Shown here one piece after another: positions 1 through 10,818 of a stretch of DNA of 64,000 nucleotides. The position numbers were made by a program, and so were the translations under genes. The DNA comes from Fragilaria crotonensis. Its lineage: Eukaryota; Bacillariophyta; Fragilariophyceae; Fragilariales; Fragilariaceae. A model generated the notes under the pieces. It saw only the letters and a program-made list of their open reading frames with translations, was not told the origin of the DNA and did no database searches. The stretch spans positions 1-64,000 of the forward strand of contig JAKSYS010000125.1 in NCBI GenBank assembly GCA_022925895.1, given 5' to 3'. Position 1 is the first letter of the stretch. Each line of letters begins with the position of its first letter.

Positions 1-2
1 AT

Positions 3-411
3 TGTCAGTGCATATTTCATTCTTGCTACTGTGCAATCGTCTAATCGCGCACAGTCTACTATCTACAGTCGTTGACATGCATGACGATGTGCAACTCCGA
101 CTAGTTTAGCTTAAGGCCGATGTACTCCATCGGCTCACAACTTTAACTTAGCCTAAAACTATTACTCCACTGCATTCTTGCGGTCCACGATCGTAAGGGT
201 GAAGAGGTACAGTTGTTGCTTCGTCCCCATCTATAACTCACGACATCACTATCACCGACACCCCGCCACTGCGCGCACTTCGTCGGATATCGCCGCTCTT
301 CCGTTCATTGTGCTGTCGTGTTCTCCTCTTCTGTTTCTGACGGTCTCGCACTAACTCGACTCCCAAGCGAGCCAACGTATGTGAAGCTGCCGTACTAGAG
401 AGGGTCTCACA
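3..411 (+). repeat. Copia-1 5' LTR
   Basis: This matches 6773-7184 almost base for base. It begins TGTCAGTG and ends CTCACA directly before the primer site. It carries the element's presumed promoter, though no TATA box is obvious. Confidence 0.93.
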
Positions 412-428
412 GGTTATGAGCCCAAACG
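412..428 (+). other. Copia-1 primer binding site, initiator tRNA-Met anticodon arm
   Basis: The bases directly after the LTR read GGTTATGAGCCC. This is the complement of GGGCTCATAACC, an anticodon stem-loop with anticodon CAU. Drosophila copia is known to prime from a 39-nt 5' fragment of initiator tRNA-Met ending in this loop. The match suggests the same half-tRNA mechanism here; the host tRNA itself is not in the window. Confidence 0.7.
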
Positions 429-1279
429 TATACGATTGAATTCTGCGCCACTCCGAATAAGTCTGCGTTCTCTCGTGTTCTTTGTGTCGTACGATACCAA
501 GAACCACGTTACCACTCCGATTCGGAATCATCCATCCAGGACCGCATATTTCTGAAGACCTGATATTAACATGTCAGACGAGCTCCGGCACGATGATGAC
601 TGTCTCGTTGTCACCATCGACATTGTGGACTGCCCAATGGCGGAAATCCCACTCACAGAAGTCTTCAACGTCCTTACGAAGACACTTCTTGACAACTACC
701 ACGACGTGATCCGCGATTCGGTCCTCCAACAACTCCAAGATACCACCTGGCTCTCGGAGGATTTGATACCTTGCTGACGGACTCTGGTTTCGGCATGTAT
801 CACGCCCGTGATCGCAATCACATCATCTCGTTGCGAAAGCCTGCATTGCAGCGCTTGATCAACCAGCGCCTCAAAGATCGCTCGTCCTTCGGACCTCGTC
901 CATGTCCCTGTCCTGATCCGTTTTCTTATGTCTGCGATCGACATTCCGAAACCACCAGGATCCTCGGTTGCTTTCCGATAGCGTACACGAGAGCCGTTCC
1001 CGGCACTCCCGACGAGGAGGGCCGCCATCGGTAATCGACACATCCGTACATGTCGACACGCCACCTGTTCCCGCTACCACGGAAGAAGATCATCCCCGCC
1101 AAGTGTCAACGTCGATACTAGCGACGATCCTGTCATCACCGTCCCGACCTTTCGAGGACAACCGGTCGATACCCGACCCACGGTGGCCACGGCCACCAAT
1201 GGCCGCTGATCGCTTTCAGAGTCCACCCGACGCGGTCCCGCCTCGCCCGTTATTCAATTCCGCAGCGACAAATCGTACG

Positions 1280-2560
1280 GGAACGTTGACCCGTACGCCT
1301 ACTCGCATGCACCCTTTTTCAGCCGAAGTGACCTTCGGTGCCGAATCTTTGAAGATTACATGTGCCAATTCATGTGGCGAGGTAAAGTTCAAAGACTTCG
1401 AAAAGCGAGCATTCCAAAATTCGATTCGTCCAAAAACGATTCATTCGTTCATTGGTACAAATTATTTTGCTCCACTTGCCTTCAATGGGGAGTGTGGTGC
1501 CCACCATATGAATCGGCACAAGAGGATTCGATTCATGGAAAATGGTGGCTTTGGCTTCCTGCGTCCGTCCGCGAGAAGGACTCATTCATGTCAATCTACA
1601 CCGCCCTCACTCAAGAATCAACCTTCCCGAATGGTTCACGAGAACAGAGCGCCGTTGAAGGCTGCCCTCCCAAGCAGGATATCACGTGGTGTATTCATTG
1701 TTCCGCCTACATCATCCCCTTCTCCATTCAGTGTTCTCAACTGCTAGCGAAATCCTCGCCAGCGTCGTACCGAACCATTCAGTTTGTACATCCGTCGGCT
1801 TCAAGACTTCATGGTGCGCGAGCGTCAAGCCACTCGCACGTACACCGAATCAGAGGCTCTCGACCTTCGGTCCGCAATCTGACGTCCGAATGGCGTCCCG
1901 AGATCCGACGTTTAGTCGAACGCGATAAGCGCACTGGACACGATGGTGCGCTTCCGTTCAAACTCGTTGGCGCAACTCGCAACGACGTTCGTCGAGTATG
2001 CATCCGAAATCGGCCGCGACCCACCGTCCTCGCAGCAGTCGTCAACGGAAGGACGCCGACGTCCATCATCCGACGCATTGAAACCGCGTCGCCTGACTCG
2101 TCGTCCATGTCCGAAGCGACTCGACGACGGGAGATCAACCTGATGGTTCGCGCCATTTCCCAGAACCAAGATGCATCTTCTGTTTGTCTTGGTTGCCATT
2201 TGCCAGGTCATAAATTGGAGGACTGCAATCGCTTCGTTGACTACATTGTCGCCGAAGGGTTGGCACAACGCAATCCTCAGCTCAAGGCGCAGATCGCGAA
2301 CTCGCACAAGCAGTTTCGCAGCCGCCTGAACTCGGCCAATACCCGTGGTCGCCCACCGCCTCCCACCAACCGGACCATGCGTCGCATCTTGGAACATGAG
2401 CCGGCCGGCGTTGAGGTCCCTGCCACCGAAGACAAGGACGACGACGAGGATGAAGACGAATTAGTTGGCTTCCAACAAAATTCCCTCCGCGTCACCGCTG
2501 CTGAAGAAGTCGACTTTGAGGCATGTTTCGACGTCCCCAGCACCAACTCCATCACCATCC
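1280..2560 (+). mobile_element. Copia-1 gag region
   Basis: Coding-like sequence in this stretch holds one CX2CX4HX4C knuckle (CLGCHLPGHKLEDC, 2185-2226), the nucleic-acid binding motif of Gag nucleocapsid. An acidic tract (DEDEDE-like, near 2435-2465) follows. It is part of the broken Copia-1. Confidence 0.75.
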
Positions 2561-2639
2561 CTGTCGCTGATGCAAATCCTGCACTTCCAGCGTCAGAGAC
2601 AATTCACATCGACGACGTTCTTCCCGAACCTATCCTACT

Positions 2640-5600
2640 TCGTCGACTGGCTGAAACGTATGATCGCGAACGTCAACTCGTTCGCGCATGCCGACAACGG
2701 ATCGATGGCATGCACTGCCAACGATCGCAAGCTTCTCTTTGCCTACCGCCCTCTCAGTCGCACCAACGTCCGCCTCTTTGACGCCGGTCACCATGCGCAT
2801 CAACCTATCGGTGTCGGCTTCCTGTGCGTGCCGGTTGATAATCGTGGAAATGCCGGAGGCCCATCGTCCGTATTCATTCGGACATATTACACTCCCACAA
2901 TTCCAGGCATCATCATTTCCCATGCAGCTATTTCAAAGCAGCTCGGTACCGATGGCTACCACATGTCAAGCTTCTCTGAAAACATCGGACACATTCACTT
3001 TCCGCACCGCCTTCGTCGCTCGCAAGATATACATCATCTTGCAACCGACGGCAAGCCGCGCGGCTTGACGTTCACTGAGGCCTTGATTGCCCCGACAGCT
3101 GAGGCCCATTTAGCGCCGCTACCATCGGACCAAGTCGTTCGGAAACTGTGCACCGAACATGCACCAGTCACCGCAGCAACAATTCTTGATCCCATCGATG
3201 GTATGACCTGCGATGCCTGTCATTCTCCACCTGCCCCGAATTCTAATGTGCTGCCCGCTTCACCCGACGGCAACGCAAGACCTTACGTTTTGGACAAGGA
3301 ATGGCTCCGCGGGTCTCGATTTCATTGTCCCCGTCAATATCGACACAGACCGCTTAAGCCACGAAGGCCATCGCTCAGAAGATCTCCTCGCTCAACGTCC
3401 AACGATCCTGGACGGTGACGTTCATTTCCCGGAACTCTTCGCCTTTATGCACGGATGCATATGCCGTGCGCTCCTGAGTCGTACGGCTCTGCGAATGTTG
3501 TGGCACCAACGGCTTGGGCACATCAATTTTCGTCGTCTGTCGGAGATGCATCGTTTTGTAAAAGGGATGCCGCAATTCCAGATTCCAACCGAACTTGAAG
3601 GATGTCCCATCTGTCTTGCTGCCAAACTCCGCAAAGCACCAAAGGAATCGAAACCACAATGAGAGCGACAACGTGTAACCAAGGATTGTCGATCGATTTT
3701 GGCTTCATGGTCCAGAAGAGCCGGGACTCAGTTCGACACAACACCCTCGTCGGCCTCAACGGAGAGACTTGTTATGTCCTTCTTACTGATCACTTCAGTG
3801 GTCGAATCTTCGGTCGCGCCTTCGCAACGAAAGCACCTCCCATCGATTGGATCAACAGCTGGCTTGCAAGCAACTCCCCGCAATGTCCCGACAAGTATGT
3901 TCGCATGGATGGAGGTGGTGAGCTCGGAAAGTGCCGCGACATCCATCGCACCTTCGCAAACTTTGGATATGCCGTGGAACTGACCGGTCCGGATTCGTCG
4001 CATCAGAATGGACCTGGAGAGCGTCCACATCAGACGATCGGCGATGCTCTTCGCACCATGCTTTCCGGTGCGAATCTCCAGCCCAACTTCTGGCCGTATG
4101 CATTCTACCACTACATTCGCTTGTATAACTTCGTCCCCCACGGCGATCGACCTACAAGCCCATACGAGATGTGGTGCCCCTCTCCCAAATCTGGCAAAGC
4201 TACGGACCTTTGGATGTCGGATCCACGTTCGTCCAACGACTGCTCGATACGGTCGCGTCGTTCCGAACTCCCGCCTCGGTATTTTTCTCGGGTACTCGCG
4301 CTCCCTGAAGGTCATGTATTACTTCGACCTTGGCAGCTCGACCGTCAAAACCGCCACCCATGCGCGTTTCGACGAGGGCATGAACGATCTAGATGAACCG
4401 CCTCCTAATGTGAAGCTCCTCCGGAACCTTGCCGATGACGGCGTCGTCGGTCCGGACCGTCTGGATCTCCCAGCCTTCAACCTGGAAGTCTCTGATGACC
4501 CATTCGAACGCCTTGACGAACTGTCCCCGTCCATCACCTGTGAGCATCCCTGCCTCGGTTTCGAAATCATGGAGTGTCACATTCGGAGACGAGGGTATGT
4601 TTCCGGTGTTGTTGCAAATACCACGGCCTCGCGGATCCGAAATGTTCGCCGTAAATACATCGGCGCCTTCGTTGTATCCATTAATGACGTCGCCGTGTTC
4701 ACTGCGGCATCTATCTTGACGCACTTCGTGTTGTGGCCGCATCGGACGAGCAAACGTTCAAGATTGTTTTCGCACCGGACCGATATATCCCAGTTGTCGA
4801 TCGGCATCTTGACCAGCCGATTCATCTATCTGTGGAACAATTGCGTACAGTCTCTGCCATCCGGTCCTCCTCCCCAAACCGAACCTGCCTGACGGCGGTA
4901 TCGCATGCAACGAAGACAGCACCATCGATGATGACCATGTTCAGTTGCTCCTTCTGCCCCTGAATACAACGACGCATGGGACTCCGGAAGAACAAAGCCT
5001 CGGGAGCTTCACTCGACGTAAGCTCCGACGCCTCCCAAACTGGAAAGAATGGCAAGACGCCGAATTCAAGCAGCTTGATTCGATGGCCAAACAAGAAATG
5101 TATGGCGCCCCTGTTCCTGCTCCCAGAGATGCTATTGTGCTCCGGCAACATTGGAACTACGCCATCAAAGGCGACGGTTCTCGGAAAGAAACTGCTGCGA
5201 TGGATCCTCGCGCAGCTCCACAGCTCAAGTTGGCTAACACCTATTCTAGCTGCATCGAACAACCTTGTATGCGCCTTTTCTTTGCTCTGTGTGCTCATGA
5301 GGGTTATGTCAGTCTGAAAGTGGACGCGACGAACGCGTATGCGAACTCGCCGCCACCAAATCAGCCCACGTTCGTGGTCATCGATGATCAATACGCCGAC
5401 TGGTATCTCGCTCGTCACGGTACGGTCGTCTCTCGAGAAATGGTGCTCCCTGTTCAACATGCTCTCCGGCCATCCAGAATCCGGAGCGCTTTGGGAAAAG
5501 TTCGTGAACTCTGTCATCGCTCGTCACGGTTTCACTTCGACCACCCACGAGCGCAGTCTCTATCAAGGAACTTACAAGGGACCGAATGCTTATATGTCGC

Positions 5601-6650
5601 CAAGTTGACGATATGGCCATCGGATGTGTGAACGTTGACGCCATCAAAGACCTTGTTCGTGTCATTTGCGCCGAAGACGGCATCGATCTCCGCGACGAAG
5701 GTATCCTGAATTCGTTCAATGGTGTCGACGTCGACCAACGCGACCGATACATCAAGATCACGTGTGAAACATACATTGATAAATTGCTGGCGCACTATGG
5801 TTGGTCGTCATCCGGATCACGAGAGACGGACGAGAAACCCATCGAGCCACTTGCCGCATCGACAACACAACAAATGTTTGACGACTACGCTAATGCACCT
5901 CGTGACGGAACCGCAGAATATTATGATCTTGAAACGGCTGCTGGGTTTTCGTATCGAAGTGTCTTGGGAGCGTTGATTTACGCCTATGTGGTTGCTCGAC
6001 CGGACATCGGATACGCGGTCACGACACTTGCCCGTTTCTCCGATCACCCGGCAAAGGTGCACTACGACGCATTACGTCGTGTCGCACGGTACCTACGAAT
6101 GACGAAAAATTGGGGTTTGTTCTATTGGAGAAACGTGCTTCTCTCATCACTTCCGCCTGGCGACTTCAAGATTCTCATTCCGACTCGTCCCTCCTGATTT
6201 CCCGCAAGTTCAATCCTCGACCGAACTTGCTGGTTACGTCGACGCAGCCCATGCAACGGACCTTGTCACGCGTCGTTCTATTACGGCTCGTCTTCATGTT
6301 CTGCGGTGGCCCTCTGGCTTACAAGTCAAAGATTCAATCGACCGTTTCCACAAGCTCCACCGAAGCAGAGTTCCTTGCAGCTGTCCATGCCGCCAAGATT
6401 GCCGTACCTCCGATCGATCCTTTCAGAACTTGGGTACGCACAACTCGGCCCAACTACGTTGTTCGAAGACAACGCTGCCGCCATCTTGATGGTTAATGCG
6501 AGTCGTCCCACGCCGCGCTCGTCATATCGACATCCAGCATTTTGCCCTCCAAGAATGGAAGGCAGCGAATGAGATTGTTCTTTCTCACATTCCTGGTGTC
6601 GTCAACTCCGCGGATTCCTGACGAAATCGCTTGGGCCCACGCTTCATCAT
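2640..6650 (+). mobile_element. Copia-1 pol region (PR-INT-RT-RH)
   Basis: Recognisable blocks are the DNGS protease box, the LWHQRLGH zinc-binding start of the integrase N-terminus, the VRMDGGGE and HQNGPGE integrase core motifs, the VDATNAYANS reverse transcriptase block, the QVDDMAIG catalytic box, and the RNase H signature STSSTEAEFLA. All lie on the plus strand in Copia order. The region is broken in several places. Confidence 0.85.
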
Positions 6651-6772
6651 CGTCATGTTCGCCGCCTCATGGGTCACTATGGTGCCCCGTGGATACCCCG
6701 GCCCTGAAGTTCTTATCCTTCAAGATACACTTCTGTTGCTCATTGCATGCTATGGCTTACAATGGGGGAGTG

Positions 6773-7184
6773 TGTCAGTGCATATTTCATTCTTGCTACT
6801 GTGCAATCGTCTAATCGCGCACAGTCTACTATCTACAGTCGTTGACATGCATGACGCATGTGCAACTCCGACTAGTTTAGCTTAAGGCCGATGTACTCCA
6901 TCGGCTCACAACTTTAACTTAGCCTAAAACTATTACCTCCACTGCATTCTTGCCGGTCTACGATCGTAAGGGTGAAGAGGTACAGTTGTTGCTTCGTCCC
7001 CATCTATAACTCACGACATCACTATCACCGACACCCTCGCCACTGCGTACCTCGTCGGATATCGCCGCTCTTCCGTTCATTGTGCTGTCGTGTTCTCCCT
7101 CTTCTGTTTCTGACGGTCTCGCACTAACTCGACTCCCAAGCGAGCCAACGTATGTGAAGCTGCCGTACTAGAGAGGGTCTCACA
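6773..7184 (+). repeat. Copia-1 3' LTR
   Basis: This is the second copy of the LTR, preceded by a G-rich polypurine tract (ATGGGGGAG, 6762-6770) that would prime plus-strand synthesis. It ends 111 bp from the stop codon of the beta-helix gene. Confidence 0.93.
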
Positions 7185-7295
7185 TATATGATTTGGTTGC
7201 ATTTCGAATTTTAGTGGAAAATCTATTTTATTGCCGCTAGCTGCAGCTGCTGACCTCAGCAGTTTGTGTTCCGAGTTAATGAATAATAATCTTAT

Positions 7296-8460
7296 CTACT
7301 TCGTTGTTGTGCAGGGAATGTTGCCCTTACCAGTATTACCCTTCCAAACATTGGATCCGCATTTGGCAGACATGTCTTTCAACCCGATCAAGGCACTATC
7401 GGATACGCGGTTGTTGATGAAGCGATTGCGCTTGGAATCCTTCTTGGCTTCGATGCCTACCTTGCAATCGGTAATGGTGTTGCAGGTCAGAGTGTTAGCG
7501 CAGGATGCGAAGACGATTAGGCCCGCACCCACAGTTTTGGATAGTGTTGTTCTTGACAGTGCCATGATTGCTCGTTGGATAAAGAGCAATGCCGTTCTCG
7601 ATGCAGTCGACAACAAGATTATTTTCAACCACCGTCTTGTTGAAGCTACGGCCGATTGCGATACCGCTGGCACTAGATCCGGAAATTCGATTTCCAGCGA
7701 TGCGGATTCCAGTGTGTTCGAATCCAGACGGTGGCACGTGCCTGTATGGATTCTCGACCCGTAACTCGATCGTATTGAGTGCAATGATGGACTTGCTCCC
7801 ATCGACCTGAACACCATACCCACCACAGCGACGAACTGTGTTCTTCTTGAAAGCATTTCCCACACCAAGCAGAGACACACAGTCCTCTGTTACATCACTT
7901 ATTGTATTGGAAATGACCGTGTTATTGTCTCCAAGAATAGACACACCAGAAAACGAGTTGATTAAGGAGCTGCCCTCCACTTTATTGTTGTTCCCGATGA
8001 CATAGATTCCATCCCCGTCGGCAATGACATTGCGGAGAATACAATTGTCTCCTCTGAGCTTGAAACACGTGCTTAATGTCTCCTTGGCAATGATATTCTC
8101 AATGCGAGCACCTTCAGCCGGAGCAACATGGTGGTCAGTCACACCATACCCGCAACCCTTGACAATGCCATTCTTAATCGTGGCACCTTTGCTACCAATA
8201 GCAATGCAGGCGGTGGTGTAAGATCTAGACACACTCGTGTCAGAACACTTCACTGTGCGCCCGTTGAGATCGAGGGTGGCTGGTCCCTTGACAAGTAAGA
8301 GATGGAGAAAGTTTTTGGAACAATCGCAGCTAAGATCAGCGGTGAGAACTGTGTCCTTGGTGATCGTAGCTCCACAGGAAATAGCCGACGCGGATAATTG
8401 TGTTGGGTCCAACGCGAGGATGAGACCAATGGAGGCGAGGAGACGATGCAGCGGTGCCAT
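7296..8460 (-). CDS. Secreted parallel beta-helix repeat protein (one frame change)
   Basis: The product begins with a signal peptide (about residues 1-25, hydrophobic LLASIGLILAL). It continues as a long right-handed parallel beta-helix built of short repeats rich in Asn, Ile and Val (for example NTISDV, NTIELR, NRISGS, NNLVVD, NNTIQNC). These are the PbH1/NosD-like ladders seen in secreted carbohydrate-active or surface proteins. One frame (8460 to 7495) covers 321 residues. The repeat pattern continues without loss in the next frame (SCANTLTCNTITDC, RNRFINNRVSDSALIG, GSNVWKGNTGKGN) to a stop at 7296. The switch lies at 7522-7530, where the coding strand has two GGG runs; one base too many would explain it. 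It is either a sequence error or a recent mutation. The substrate is unknown. The gene is tail-to-tail with Copia-1, which ends 112 bp away. Confidence 0.75.
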
Positions 8461-8692
8461 GATCTTAGGCCGATAGTCCGATAGTGCAAGGTACGTTGCG
8501 TGAGAGGTACTACTACCTAGTTTGGTGAGAACAAATTTATGAGAGGTTTGGTACAGTATTGTACTTGGTAAACATCGGCAGCAACAGCGAGTTTTTCGTT
8601 GTTGAGGGGAATCATTGACCGGTATTCACGTGTAATCACGTTTATTCACGTGTATTCATATATTCGGTATATCCTACTATATTATAAATTAA

Positions 8693-8742
8693 TTGTGTGC
8701 GTGTGTGCGTGTGTGCGTGTGTGCGTGTGTGCGTGTGTGCGT
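8693..8742. repeat. Microsatellite (GTGTGTGC)n
   Basis: About six tandem 8-bp units of GTGTGTGC lie in the intergenic DNA upstream of the beta-helix gene. The stretch 8461-9300 holds no convincing gene. Its GTAC-rich words and one palindrome are the only structure seen. Confidence 0.9.
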
Positions 8743-9003
8743 CTGTTACGGAGTATGACCACTCTGGGGTACTGGATCAAATGTTGCACTGTTACGTGGA
8801 TTACATGTACTACAGGTCTACAGTACATAAACGGACGGTAATTTATGTTGAAACGACAGTGTGTTACGTTACTGAACTACAATACTGTACACGAATTCAA
8901 AGTTACTGGATGGAATACTCATTGAATTTGCTGTGAACAGGTTGCTTGACAAATGCTACTGTAAAATATACCGTGCGATGAACTGCAATACTGGGGCATG
9001 ATA

Positions 9004-9023
9004 AGTACCAGGTACCTGGTACT
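9004..9023. repeat. Perfect 20-bp palindrome
   Basis: AGTACCAGGTACCTGGTACT equals its own reverse complement. It sits in non-coding DNA rich in GTAC words. Confidence 0.85.
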
Positions 9024-9366
9024 GTACTTCATGAAGTTTCCTACGTGGGTACCATGGTACTGCATACTGTAGGGGAAAAAGTAGTGATACGGAGTACGAC
9101 CAGGTTGGGGGTACTGTACGTCCAGTTTCCTGTAGTAGACACTCTGATCAAATGTGAGGCACCCACTAGTTTAACATAAATTCTAGTAGACCCCTAGTAT
9201 ATCCAGCAGTAGAGTGGGAATCAAACATGGAAAATCCGGGTATTCACGTTTTCACGCGTCTATACTGTACGCTCACGACTCATGATTCCTGATGGATTCT
9301 GTTTTCTGGGTCGTGACGCAGGCAGGGCAGGAAAAAACCTAAAACTTTCAAAACAAAGATTTGGTT

Positions 9367-9842
9367 TTTTAGTTTTATTAATAAAACCTAATACATGTAT
9401 AACCCACCAAGTTTAGCTTTATACGTTACTGGCATGGCAGTACTTCTTCTAGCAGAGGAGCTGGATCCAATATTTCATGAGGTCTATAAGCTTGTATGCT
9501 TGTGATTGCTGCTAACAGAGTGTATGTCGTCGTCCTCGTCGTTTCTGCCAGTGACATTAGAGCTGATGGCCGTGCCATCATTGGCAAACTTATTGTATTC
9601 AGTAGATTCAAGGGTTCATTGTTGATCGTGATGATAGGCTATTGCATTGTAGCAGCACATGGCACGTAGCTTTTCACTTGAGAAGCTACGGTAGTAGATC
9701 AGAGATACGTCGTACTGGTACTCGAGGAGTCCGTAGTCGAAGTACCAGATATAAGGATGGAATCCGGAATTCTAAAAACGACATAACAATAAAACCTAAA
9801 TCTTCATTTCTGGAACCATTAGGTTTTATTATAAAACCTACT
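9367..9842. repeat. Possible MITE-like inverted repeat (TAGGTTTTAT / ATAAAACCTA arms)
   Basis: Around 9367-9392 and 9818-9842 the words GTTTTAT and AATAAAACCTAAT occur in opposite orientations, and the right arm is itself a palindrome (TAGGTTTTAT-T-ATAAAACCTA). The arms enclose about 430 bp without a recognisable gene. Target duplications are not clear, so this may be a decayed non-autonomous element or only an AT-rich coincidence. Confidence 0.35.
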
Positions 9843-9883
9843 AATAATAAAACCCAACCCAGCGTGCCACCCCTGGACGCAGC

Positions 9884-9909
9884 AGGCCAGATCATGGTTA
9901 AATCGGGCG
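9884..9909. repeat. 26-bp word shared with the Copia-3 LTRs
   Basis: This word matches 26672-26697 and 37722-37747 inside the two Copia-3 LTRs at 25 of 26 positions; the core is CATGGTTAAATCGGGCG. The flanks are not alike beyond short words. It may be a scrap of a related LTR or a shared regulatory sequence. Confidence 0.6.
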
Positions 9910-10016
9910 TGGGCCAGATCGTGATAACAGTCGTATTGCAGCACAGACCAGGACGTCTTCGTGTCGCACTGCTGTGCTCAACATGGGGCATTCTCCGTGA
10001 GTTTTCCCTCTGTCAG

Positions 10017-10606
10017 CTAGGGAGAAGGAGGAGGAGCCCATTGATGCAGGAAGGGCTGGCTGGGTCCATTGTTGCGACAATCATCCCTCGGGAGGAATAC
10101 TTGTTGGTAAAGAAAATGTGGGCAAAGCTGTCGAGGTTATGAGCAGACCTGCTGATGGTGAGGAATTGCATAGGAGAAGGGAGATTGCTGTAGACGATGG
10201 CCATGTTTCTGGAAAGAAACCTCTAGCAATATACGTTGCCAAGCGTCGTGCCAGAAAGAGGAGGCAAAACAGGGCTTCTCAAGATGGGGACGGGAGTGTA
10301 GGCCACAGTGGCGGCGCTGTGCAAAAGCGTTTGAAAAGAATAATGGACAACGGTTCCAAAGATGACAAATCGCCACGGCATCCAGATCGGTTGGCCAGGG
10401 AGTGTCTCCCATTGCAGGAACAAATGCTGCGTTTACTGGTCAAGGGTCTTTCTTTCTTGCCTGGTTTGTCTATTTCGGACGAAGAGTTGTTCCAGGTCAA
10501 GTTTTGTCAGGCGGTGGGACTGTCCAATGGTTTACATCCACCTGGTGACACCAAGACTTGTGGTACTCCTATTCTACATCCAACATGCACTGATGTGTGT
10601 GGATGA
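10017..10606 (+). CDS. Hypothetical exon, unrecognised
   Basis: An open frame runs from 10001 to a stop at 10604-10606. It is preceded by a good splice acceptor (TTTTCCCTCTGTCAG, ending at 10014-10016), so I place the exon start there. The translated piece is hydrophilic with a strongly basic patch (AKRRARKRRQNR) and no family motif that I recognise. No upstream exon is evident; the first in-frame alternative start is GTG at 10118 or ATG at 10139. It could be a spurious frame. It ends 176 bp before the LINE target site. Confidence 0.22.
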
Positions 10607-10782
10607 TCTGGGTTACAACATCAGAAGGCCGTTGTTGACTATTTTCTTAGATGTTAAGTGTACCCAGTTTTTTATCATAAATGGTAACTTCTACAATATA
10701 ATGCTCCTCTCATCATGGATTGTTTGTTTACATAATAAACTTGACCAGCATAAAGCACTCTTAAGTTCCCATTTATGTTTAC

Positions 10783-10798
10783 ACAATACAACATTATA
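10783..10798. repeat. LINE target site duplication, left copy
   Basis: ACAATACAACATTATA here recurs exactly at 25986-26001. A perfect 16-bp match at both borders of a non-LTR element is the expected mark of target-primed reverse transcription. Confidence 0.85.
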
Positions 10799-10818
10799 CA
10801 ATTTCTAGTATTAAGAAT

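Larger units (their letters stand above)
3..7184 (+). mobile_element. Copia-1, Ty1/Copia LTR retrotransposon (broken, young)
   Basis: Direct repeats of about 410 bp bound the element; each starts TGTCAG and ends CTCACA, the usual TG...CA form. Parts in order on the plus strand: 5' LTR, primer site, gag with a CCHC knuckle (2185-2226), protease with a DNGS active-site box near 2693, a GAG-pre-integrase HHCC region near 3490-3640, integrase core near 3690-4130, reverse transcriptase near 5000-5800 and RNase H near 6220-6650. The order PR-INT-RT-RH marks the Copia superfamily. The reading frame is lost several times (of the order of ten breaks), so it is a fossil, but the LTRs are about 98% alike and the insertion is recent. 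The two bases before the element (AT) agree with the end of TATAT after it, consistent with a 5-bp target duplication cut by the window edge. Confidence 0.93.
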
